Assembly (NCBI GenBank): GCA_963921935.1
Contig: OY998176.1
Span: 48,323,813-48,387,812 of the forward strand
Reading direction: 5' to 3'
Length of the DNA: 64,000 nucleotides
Source of the DNA: Galeruca laticollis
Lineage: Eukaryota; Arthropoda; Insecta; Coleoptera; Chrysomelidae
Each line of letters starts with the position of its first letter. Position 1 is the stretch's first letter. Below the pieces are notes generated by a model, which worked only from the letters and a program-made list of their open reading frames with translations, had not been told where the DNA came from and searched no databases. Position numbers and translations under genes: made by a program. Below are positions 55,178-64,000 of this stretch, one piece after another.

Positions 55178-57974
55178 CAGTGATGCCAGACCTAGGGAAT
55201 TATCCCTAGTTCTAGGGAGTTTTTTAAATAATTTTTTTGTCTAGGGAAATAGGGAGATTCTAGGGATATTTGATGATTTTTGTAACACAATGCAATAAAT
55301 TTAAAATACCGCCTCTAATAATAAGCAATTTTCTAAAAAAGAAGTATTTTTATTTCACTTGTATCAAAAATGAGTCTTCTCCTTTCTCGGGACTTCCCCG
55401 ACTTCCCAACGCTACTGGCTGACTGGCTATCGGCATCGGCGGGGGGCGGGGGCGGGGCATCACATAACATCGGTCATCGAACTCATCGCTTGATCTTGAT
55501 CTAGCTAGATAAAATTGTTTTGTTTTCGTTTTCGTTTGTGTGTTACTGTTATCTTTATTTTTAAGTCCTATTTTCATTTTGCTAATTTAAAATAAATAAA
55601 ATAATGTATTCTGATTCAGAATTACCAGACGAAAGGTAAGTTGTTTTTTTTTAAAGAAATAAAATGCAACTTAATTGTATTTATACTATAGAGATCGACC
55701 ATCGACGTCTGCAGGAGCAGAACGATGTGTAACGCCTGTTAAAAAAACGGAAGATTCGGCATGAATTGGGAAAACAAAAATGTTATGACCAGAAATTCAA
55801 AAGGGAATGGTTAGAAAAACCTCAGTTTAAAGGATGGCTTAGAGAACATATTAGCAACGAACATCTTTGCCATTGTGCTCCATGTGATTGTGATTTACGA
55901 TGTGGCAAATCTGAATTACAAAAACATTTAGTGACAGAAAAACACAAGAAAAATGTTGCTAAAATGGCAGGCGTTGTATCGGTTGGTAAGTTCTTCCAAA
56001 AAAGACAATACATTCAAAAAAAGTGTCGGAAGCAGAAATAGAACTGTCTGCTTTTTTTGCTCACCACAATGTGGCTTTTCAAGTCATAGAACACCTTGTG
56101 CCTGTACTAAAAGACTGTTTCCCCGATTCTGAAGTTTTAAAAGATATTAAATTGGGTAGAACTAAAACCACAAATATAATTAAAAACGTCATTGCGAAGA
56201 AGGAAACAGAAAAGTTATCAGCAATTCTTAAAAATAGACATTTCAGCATCTTAGTGGATGAAAGTACGGACATATCTGTAAACAAATTACTTTGTATTGG
56301 TGTAAAATATGTGAATGACAGTGGCGTAATATGTGACCAGTTGTTAGAGCTAATAACAATAAATGCCAAAAATTGCGACGCTGAACATTTGTATGAGGCT
56401 TTTAAAAGTTGCCTTGAAATAAAAGGCATTCCCTTAAAAAATATTATTGGTTTTGCTTCAGACAATGTAAATGTGATGGTGGGTAAAAATAATTCATTTT
56501 TTACAAGGTTGAAAGCAGACACAGAGGCATTAATTATGTTGCCATGCATTTGCCACTCTGGTGCTTTGGTAGCAAGTAATGCTTGTTCTAAATTACCTCG
56601 TACCCCAGAGGAATTTGTAAGAAGCATTGCAAGCTATTTCTCGTGCTCTGCAAAAAGAACTGCAGAACTCTCAGAAATGCAAGAGTTCTTTCAGTTGCAA
56701 CAGAAAAAAATGTTGAAACTATCTGCTACGAGATGGCTAAGTATGCAACATGCTGTTAACAGTGTTTTGGAATACTGGGATATGTTGTTTAACTTTTTCC
56801 AACTTGCAAAACTCCAAGACAACAGCAAATCTGTTGATTTTATTTTTACCGAGTTTAATAATAAATGCACAAAAGCAATATTATTGTTTCTAAAATACTT
56901 TTAAAATCTTTTTAATACTTTTAATGGGTTATTTCAGGGTAAAAAACTATTAATTCACGAATTTTCTAAACACTCAAAAAAATTATTTAAAAAAACCATT
57001 GCACATTTTATAATTCCGGAGCATTTAAACGATTATAAGATAAACTGTAAAAATCTCAGAAATTTTCTGCCTTTGGAAAACATTGATCTCGGATTAGAAT
57101 GTAAGAATTTTCTACTTGAATTACCGGATGATGTTCAAACTTCCATCAGAAAATCATGCTTAGAATTTATGATAACTGCAGCAACGGATATGCAGATTCG
57201 ATTCCCCCTGACCGATTCATTTTTTGATGCGTTGGAATTCTTAAACCCCCATATTGCATTGACCCTTACAAAACCTAAAGATCTAACATCACTTGTTTGG
57301 AGCAAATTTATTTCCATTAATGACATCGATGGGAATGCCATCGACTCTGAATGGAAAAATATTTCCGTTAACTTTTCAGATGACATCCAAAAAGGAAGTC
57401 TATTACAATTAAGTGTCGAAGAATTTTGGGAAAAATTGAGAAAATTTAAAGATTTTAATGATGAACCCGAATATAGTAATATAGTTAAATTAGCTAGATT
57501 ATGCATGGCTTTGCCTCATAGCAATGCCGAAACTGAAAGGGTTTTTTCTGTAGTGACAGATGTTAAAACAAAAAAAAGAAATAAGTTGGGAAGCGAGGCT
57601 TTAAATGCCGTTTCAGTTATAAGATTTTCAACCAATAATTGTTGCCAAGACTTTGAAGTTACAAACAATCATTTAAAGTTAATGTCCTCAAAAAACGTGT
57701 ATGGAACTGAATGATTTTTTTTTCATTTTGCGCCACTGTTTATTAACCTATTTTTTTTTCTAAAAACTTTGATTTATTAGTGTTTCTTACATTTATTTTT
57801 TATTACATTTTTAAATCACACTATGTTATTTTAATTTATCTTTGAAATTACCACAATTTTTTTTAAAAGGATCGGGGAATTCTAGGGATATTTCGTTATT
57901 ATCAGTCTAGGGAATTCTGGGGACAAATTCGGTTTAGGTCTGGGGATTCTCAATTTTCCCATCTGGCAACACTG
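55178..57974 (+). mobile_element. hAT element 2, near-intact, perfect 8-bp TSD
   Basis: The ends CAGTGATGCCAGA and (reverse complement of right) CAGTGTTGCCAGA are inverted. The flanks are TTTACAAC on both sides (55170-55177 and 57975-57982), a perfect 8-bp duplication. Length 2797 bp. CTAGGGA motifs are repeated just inside both ends. The transposase lies on the plus strand. Confidence 0.93.
55604..57714 (+). pseudogene. hAT transposase 2, three lesions
   Basis: Exon 1 MYSDSELPDER has a donor at 55636 (GTAAG) and an acceptor near 55691. A Cys/His finger follows (HLCHCAPCDCDLRCGKSELQ). Then come FSILVDESTDISVNKLL (Asp 1), IIGFASDNVNVMVGKNN (Asp 2), ICHSGALVA, KLSATRWLSMQHAVN and ALPHSNAETERVFSVV (Glu). 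Only a few lesions are visible: one-base shifts at two A7 runs (about 55745 and 56018) and one TAA for Leu at 56902. It is the least decayed transposase in the window. Confidence 0.88.
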
Positions 57975-58269
57975 TTTACAACTTAGTTGCCGTTAGATGA
58001 TGGTATGTTGCGGTCGCACGTCGTGATCAGTTTTCCGTTTCACGCAATTTTTGTTTTGGTAAGAATTTCTTAATTCAAAAGATACTGAAAAGTAAGTTGT
58101 GCCCACCTCATTTGCATATTTTAGTACAATTTTTGTTTATACTAGTAGGAAGGGAGATGTTTTGAGAATATATTAGCCAGGAGTTCGTTTGTTTATCTTT
58201 ACACACATTTCATATACAGGGGTGATGACAAAATTATACGTTTTTAGGGGGCGACTTCGGACATGGGCC

Positions 58270-60043
58270 GAATTTATAAGAAAGTGGTAGGTGGTAGAAG
58301 CTAACAAAATTATAAACCAGAAAAAATAGAAAATGCCATCCGTGATGTGAAAACCCACAGGAAAACCATGCGGCAATCTGCTGAATATTATGTTGTACCT
58401 AAATCGACTATTAGCGACAGAATTAAGAATGTTAATGTCAAAAAAGTCGGCGGCCAGACAATACTATCGTCAGAAGAAGAAGGAAGGCTGGTTGTGGCCA
58501 TTAACCTGGCGGCAGAATGGGGATTTCCTCTTTCTCCGTACGATGTCCGAATAATAGTCAAACAATATCTAGACAGGAGAGGGGTGAATATAAAAAAATT
58601 CCGAGATAATCTTCCGGGACACGATTGGGTGAATTCATTTTTATCCCGACACCGTAATCATACGACAAGATTTTGTCAAAATATAAAGAGATGTAGGGCA
58701 CAAGTAAGTGAAGGCACTTCAATGGAATATTTTCGTGAGGTCCGAACATCCCTGGAAAATGTTGACCCATCGCTAATAATTAACTATGACGAAACTAATT
58801 TTAGTGATGACCCGGGTAAAGTCAAGGTGATTTGTAAAAGAGGATCGAAACATTGCGATCGAATAATGGATTCGTAATGATGTCGGCTTCAGCAAGTGGC
58901 GACCTTCTTCCACCCTTCGTGGTGTATAAGGCTAAGCATCGGTATCAAGAATGGGAAGAAGATGGACCGAACGGATGTGGTTACAGTGTGAGAAGCTCAG
59001 GATGGTTCGATTCAACTACTTTTTTGGAATGGTTTCGCCAGATAGCTTTACCTTATTTCAGAAAAAAGGATGGGCCGAAAATTTTAATTGATGATAACTT
59101 GTCCAGTCACTTAACAGTAGAAGTTATTGAGGAATGTGCACGTCAGAATATAAAATTCATCCTACTTCCACCAAATGCCACCCACCTTTGCCAGCCGCAG
59201 GATGTTGCTTTTTTTGCGCCCCTTAAGAAAACATGGAGGAGAATTCTGACTGAGTGGAAGTCCAAAAGAAAACGTCCATTTCAGAAGAAAGATTTTCCAA
59301 AACTTCTCAGGAAATCTTTAGAAGCAATTGAAGCAAATTCAAAGAAAAACGTGTTGTCCGGATTTCGCGCATGGGGTATTTGGCCCAACAATCCACAGGA
59401 AGTTCTAAAACGTCTGCCTCAAAGACTTATGACTGAAGATAATCCCCCAGGCGGTGAAATAGATAAATCGCTACTGGCATTTCTTAAAGAAAATAGAAAC
59501 CCTGAATTGCAAACAAGAACAAACAGGCGCAAACGAGTCAATGTTCCACCAGGAAGGCCAGTCATCCTTGCAGATATGAATGTTGAATTCGAAAACGAAC
59601 CACCAGAAAATATTCCTTCCACGTCTGGAGTACAAAAACCTAGAAAGTGCCAGAAACATCCATCTGATTCCGATTTATTTTATGAACATTTTTTACCAGC
59701 TGACGCATCTGATTCGGAGGAAGAAATGACTTCCGAGAAACCAAGAGACCATTCTTCAAATGAAGATATTAAGATAAATGATTTTACCCTCGCTAAACTT
59801 CCCATAGAAAATTCTTTAAAAAGCAAATTCTTTGTTGCACAAATTTTAAACGTAGAAGGTGAAAATTACCTGGTAAAATTTCTTCGACAAAAAAAAATTG
59901 GGGCTGATGTTTTCTTTTCTTTTCCAAACGTGTCTGATGAGAGCATTATTGGAAAATTTGAAATTGTTCAAACGGTTTTTCCTTCACATTTTCGAAGAGG
60001 TTGTTATAAGTTTTCCAATTTACCTGATGTTGTTATAGAGTAG
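58270..60043 (+). pseudogene. pogo/jerky-like transposase, one frameshift
   Basis: The helix-turn-helix reads TMRQSAEYYVVPKSTISDRI. Then come FPLSPYDVRIIVKQYL, HDWVNSFLSRHR and LIINYDETNFSDDPG (Asp 1). A frame change near 58870 is followed by VMMSASASGDLLPPFVVYKA, KILIDDNLSSHLT (Asp 2) and HLCQPQDVAFFAPLKK (Asp 3). A long tail follows, with an acidic Ser-rich part and a final FVAQILNVEGENYLVKFL domain, an unusual addition. Apart from the one frameshift and an unclear start it is complete. Confidence 0.85.
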
Positions 60044-60280
60044 ATTACAGTTGTATTTATGACATCAAAATTTACTTTTCTGGAATAACCTGTTTAGTTT
60101 TCTTATATAAGAATTATTATGTTTGATTTTTGAAATAAATAAATCTTTTTTATGATAAAATGATGTTTCTCTTATAACAAATAATTTTCCTACTAGTGTA
60201 GACGATTAAAAAAAGAAAATGTTTGTCCGAACTAACCTCTGCAACCGTTAAACATCGGGTTTACGTAGTTTTATATAGCC

Positions 60281-60317
60281 GTCCGAAGTCACCCCACTCG
60301 ATGGGGTGACTTCGGAC
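60281..60317. repeat. Perfect 16-bp stem hairpin
   Basis: GTCCGAAGTCACCCCA, loop CTCGA, then the exact reverse complement. The arm contains the GTGACTTCGGAC motif, which also occurs at 58251-58262 (GCGACTTCGGAC) and, inverted, at 60471-60482. It lies in the 3' region of the pogo-type element. Confidence 0.95.
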
Positions 60318-60889
60318 AGTTTTTAATAAAAAAAATATGATAACTGGAAAAAAATTAGAAACATTTGACATTGTCAAAATGTAACTAGATGTTAGGGGTA
60401 TCTTAGCCGGAATTCGCAGAATTTTAGTTCTCTTGGTTTTTAGTTTGTGATTAAGAAAGTTGCAAAAAGTGTCCGAAGTCACGGTAATATTTGCAATCTA
60501 AATTTACGATAATTTGCTAAGTAGATTAAGTTACAAGTATATCTAGTTACTTTTTCCATATATGTACCTATATATAGCGTGTCCACGAATGGGGTCTCCT
60601 ATAGGTGAAAAATGTTTAAATATTAGTTTTCGTGAAAAATGTCATTCTTGATAAAAAGTTTTGCTTGTTCTGACACCCCATTAAATGAAATAAAATTCAA
60701 GTTTTTCAAAACCCGTCTCATTTTATAGCCAGTTACATTAAAACCGTATGTATTTTTGCACTAAGTTCGAAAATTATGTATTAATCTAGTGAGTGTCGTT
60801 TACGATGAACCAAGTAACTGTCAACTTTTATAAATAACTTTCAAATTGACAATCTTTAATAAAGATTTGACAACAGTGTTAACTATTCA

Positions 60890-61881
60890 ACAAAGATTAT
60901 AACTTATTAAGTGTTATGGTATTGGGGAAGTTTCGTACCAGTATTCAATTGCAAAATTTCACGAAAAATATCCAGATGTATCCATTACGGGGTGTGGATT
61001 AATAAAATTAATAAAGAAGTTTGATGAGACAGGATCTGCTCAAGACAAAAAGAAATTGAAAAAGGCGTACGTTGAGGAGGATGATGCAGCTAGTGCACTA
61101 GCAATGCATTCGTTAAGGGAAAATCCCAAGAAAAAGAGCAGTGGAGGTTGGTTTTTGCAGAAAATATTTAAGCAAAACAAAATTCATCCATTCAAACCGA
61201 AATTTATTCATACCTTACAAGATTATGATTATGACACAAGGTTAGACTTTGGTGCGACGATTGGTGAAAAACTTATGTATGACCGATGCTTTCACAATAA
61301 TATTTTGTTTTCTGATGAGGCAACGTTTACGACAAACGGAGTCGTGTCTTCTCAAAATTGTCGACATTGGGCTAGTGAAAACCCGAGCTACAGGATTAAC
61401 TGTAATAGTCAATTTGCTCAAAAAGTTAATGTTTGGTGTGCGGTTTTACCGGATCGAATAATCGGACCATATTTTCTGGAAGATACATTAAATCAGGAGG
61501 TATATTTGTATTTGCTGGACAACTTCTTAATACCTGAATTAGAAAATATGCCCTTGGAGCAAAGGCCAGTAGGAGGGAACTTAATTCAGGCGACGTTATC
61601 GCCTACTTCTAAGAAGTAGGCTGGATGATGAGTTATAAGGAAGTTTTGAACTTCAGAAGGATGCACAATGGGCCAATTGTGGTCTAAGTGCTGTGGAGTC
61701 ACCCACCCTTCAAACTTTTACAAGATACAGTTACAGGAGGCGTAAAATGTACTTTCAACATGTTGGACGTTCGTCACATTCGACTTTGCTAATTAGAGGA
61801 TGGCTGGATGAATATTTTCCTGGATGGTCAATATTGAAAATTACTTATTTTACGAAATATGTCGGTATTGCTTTATACTGA
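60890..61881 (+). pseudogene. Tc1/mariner-superfamily transposase, rearranged
   Basis: The N-terminal part reads EVSYQYSIAKFHEKYPD in one frame. Next come KKAYVEEDDAASALAMHSL, ILFSDEATFTTNGVVSS (Asp 1), KVNVWCAVLPDRIIGPYFLE and LDNFLIPELENMP. After about 61620 the frame is broken. RGWLDEYFPGWSI near 61800 is the usual sequence after the second Asp, but the QDGA block itself is lost (FQHVG). The third acidic residue is absent. Confidence 0.72.
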
Positions 61882-62049
61882 ATTTGTGGCCTTAGATATA
61901 TTATGAAACATTAGGGCTAATATCCAATTATCTCTTTGTGGAAACGATATTGGTTATTTCCGTAGAGAGATAATTTCTACTGGCTACAAAATAACAACAA
62001 AATAAAATTCTGCCTCAAGAAAAACTACTTCTCTGGCTACACAAATATT

Positions 62050-62829
62050 GAAGAACGGGTTCAATGTTGACAACTACTTTGAAGACTGGTTACAAAATAA
62101 ACTCATACCAAACAGGTATTCCACCCAATAGTATTATAGCCATGGATAATGCTAGCTACTACAGTCAAAGACTAGATAAAGCACCATGTTCAAATGATAT
62201 CAAAGCTACTATACAAGAATATATGTTAAATAATGATAGATATGTACTATGAGGAAAAGTACCCCAAAAAACAGTTGCTAAAAGTTTTACGCAGTTATTC
62301 GATAAAAAAGAAATATTTTTGTGATTCATTGGCAGAAAGCTTGAGAAATACGATGCTTGGACTTCCTCTTTATCACTGTATGTTTAACCTAATTGACCAT
62401 ATATGGTATCAGCTTAAGTCAGCAATTCGAAGAAATAATACTTCTCCAACATGAAGTTCAACTGTAGTAGCTCTTATTCAAACAGAAACCGTAAACATTC
62501 CTGATAGCAGCTGGGCCAAATGTGTTTCCTATATTAACGATGTGCTCGGACGTCCACCTTATCACTGTATGTTTAACCCAATGGAAGATATATGGTATCA
62601 GCTTAAGTCAGCAGTTCGAAGAAATAATACTTCTCCAGCACTAAGTTCAACTGTGGTAGCTGTTATTCAAACAGAAACCGTAAACATTCCTGATAGCAGC
62701 TGGGCCAAGTGTGTTTCCCATATTAAAAAGGTGGAGAAGTTATATACGGATATAGACAAATTTCTCAAAGAAAAGTTTATTATTAGTCTGGATGACGACA
62801 GTGCAAGTGAAGCTGATATTCGTGAGTAA
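62050..62829 (+). pseudogene. Second Tc1/mariner-type transposase C-terminus with duplication
   Basis: DWLQNKLIPN, IIAMDNASYYSQRLDKAP (second Asp), then YHCMFNLIDHIWYQLKSA and again YHCMFNPMEDIWYQLKSA. The family motif is YHxxxNPIExxW, so the Glu block is present twice. It is the same transposase type as the minus-strand copy at 423-1735 (KLIPNLPKNAVIVTDNAPYH). A tail with acidic residues ends at 62829. Confidence 0.75.
62352..62730 (+). repeat. 189-bp tandem duplication
   Basis: The two units (from about 62352 and 62541) share TATCACTGTATGTTTAACC, GGTATCAGCTTAAGTCAGCA and AAACCGTAAACATTCCTGAT at a constant 189-bp offset. They differ at scattered sites, so the duplication is not fresh. Confidence 0.92.
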
Positions 62830-62831
62830 TT

Positions 62832-63693
62832 TTGTTAATAAATACCTTTAACTTATATACAAATAACTTATATTCAATAAACAGCAACTTCACAAGTGTG
62901 TGTATATTAAATTTAATTCTATACAACTTAAATATTATCAACTTTCTGAACTATAATCGCATTCATGATCGAGATGTTTATAAATATTTTTGTCATATAT
63001 CATATATATTATATATTAATAAACAATTCTCAGTTATATTCAAGCGGTTTTTGTTATCTCAACCCAATAACATTATACCTACATTTAAAACAATATTTAA
63101 TGGCTATGGCAGGTACGGCGTAGAATCGACCGCCTGCAGATAACTCAAGTGGTTGGTGATTTATGACCTTCTTAGATTTCTTGTCGTACTATACATATAA
63201 AAATAACTCATTTATTGATGGAAATGATGTAGATATGAATTTTCCAGTATTAGAACAGGCCAAAGATATACCATGTAGGTTAATAAAGTTGTTGAACATA
63301 GGAGTAGTGACAAACTTTGTGTCAATTGAAGTTTATAAAGAGGCTCAAAGTGAAAATATAAATAGTGGCAATTATAAAGAAGAAATTATATAAAAAAGGT
63401 CGCATTTAAAAACAAAAGGCTATAATATAATAATAGACTAGAAATTTCTCGAAATGGTTTTTGATCTAAAATCTAAATTTTTAACTGAATTTAAAAATGA
63501 AGTTTTCAAGCAAATGAATTCCATTTTTAAACCAAATCGCGAACTCGAGAAATTAAAACTTTTTTGACGCCTCTTCTATACTGAACACACTGTTTAGTCT
63601 AATTGTGAGTGTTGATGTAGTGCTAGTATACAGTGTGTTTAGTAAGAATACCACCAACGGTTCCAGAAGTATCAACCTTATATACCATTTCAG
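62832..63693. other. iav intron before the S6 exon
   Basis: Small open frames at 62832-63143 and 63163-63393 have no recognisable family. The acceptor ATTTCAG ends at 63693. Confidence 0.4.
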
Positions 63694-63855
63694 TATCAAG
63701 AGCTTGGCTTGACAACGTATCCTGGAGTAGCAAAAACGGTTTTTGCTTTATTTATGGTCTTTGTTCCTATTTTACTGTTAAATATGTTGATAGCTATGAT
63801 GGGAAATACATATGCTCATGTTATTGAACAAAGTGAGAAGGAATGGATGAAACAG
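63694..63855 (+). CDS. iav: iav exon: S6 and TRP-box start
   Basis: The acceptor is ATTTCAG and the donor GTAAAT. It encodes GVAKTVFALFMVFVPILLLN and LIAMMGNTYAHVIEQSEKEW, that is S6 and the beginning of the TRP helix. This block is nearly invariant in insect Iav. It is in phase with the pore exon 16.8 kb upstream. The remaining C-terminal exons lie beyond the window. Confidence 0.92.
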
Positions 63856-64000
63856 GTAAATAGATTCTAATTAATTACATTAATAATGCGCTAGTCAACT
63901 ATCTACAGGTTCTATTGACTGAATAATGAGTTAAATGAGCTCGTTTCATGAATTTCAATGAAAATGTCAGAAGATATATTGCGTCTGAATTAAGTATTTG
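63856..64000. other. Start of the next iav intron
   Basis: It begins GTAAATAG. The following exon is outside the window. Confidence 0.6.

Larger units (their letters stand above)
19094..63855 (+). other. iav: Gene span: inactive (Iav) TRPV channel, partial
   Basis: Eight exons with GT-AG borders join in one open frame (exon lengths 100, 126, 116, 131, 106, 152, 217 and 162 nt; running phases 1,1,0,2,0,2,0,0). The product reads as an insect TRPV subunit: ankyrin end, pre-S1 linker, six membrane segments, pore and TRP-box start, all closest in my memory to Drosophila Inactive. Iav pairs with Nanchung in chordotonal neuron cilia as a cation channel for hearing and proprioception; that complex is the target of pymetrozine-type insecticides (established knowledge). 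The first exon has an acceptor and the last a donor, so both gene ends lie outside the window or were not recognised. All large insertions fall in introns; no exon is disrupted. Confidence 0.9.

Noticed and set aside
56079..56627. 182-codon minus-strand frame over hAT 2
   Set aside because: Antisense shadow of the transposase, which has all catalytic motifs on the plus strand.

Overview
The window is insect nuclear DNA. It is AT-rich, has GT-AG introns, and is packed with decayed transposons of typical insect families. Beetle is my best guess for the order, on the overall character of the transposon set only, and I hold it weakly.

The one host gene I can support is inactive (iav), a TRPV-type channel subunit of insect chordotonal mechanosensory neurons, on the + strand. 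Eight exons (19094-63855, 1110 nt, 370 codons, one continuous frame) cover the end of the ankyrin region, S1 to S6 with the pore, and the start of the TRP box. The 5' exons and the 3' end are not in the window. Its introns are 5.7, 4.6, 0.1, 1.5, 12.1, 2.8 and 16.8 kb, and essentially everything else in 19-64 kb is mobile DNA inside them. The 0-19 kb part is presumably another intron or upstream flank.

Layout: 0.4-1.7 kb decayed Tc1/mariner-type transposase (-); 3.5 kb hAT-like MITE; 4.5-12.7 kb three Crypton copies with five-unit 3' arrays, with a pogo/P-element chimera between the first two; 13.1-17.7 kb a Gypsy element with both LTRs and a TSD that lacks protease, RT and RNase H but keeps Gag, integrase and an unusual macro-domain/CCCH 3' end; 18.5-18.9 kb LINE RNase H fragment; 19.5-22.3 kb TTAA-flanked DNA transposon with a YqaJ-like nuclease remnant; 22.6-23.7 kb Harbinger; 24.1-26.3 kb two long inverted repeats; 28.0-29.3 kb Gypsy RT carrying a Jockey endonuclease insert; 33-37 kb LINEs beside TAA microsatellites; 37.1-38.6 kb second Harbinger; 40.4-42.8 kb hAT with a 155-bp palindrome; 44.6-45.5 kb pogo-like; 47.3-49.8 kb LINE (-); 51.2-52.5 kb MITEs and a BED-finger fragment; 53.1-54.0 kb Mutator-like; 55.2-58.0 kb nearly intact hAT beside or inside a pogo-type element (58.3-60.5 kb); 60.9-62.8 kb two Tc1/mariner-type remnants.

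No tRNA, rRNA or CRISPR was seen. The transposons do not act together; the interest lies in their nesting, their chimeric junctions, and the macro-domain Gypsy element.
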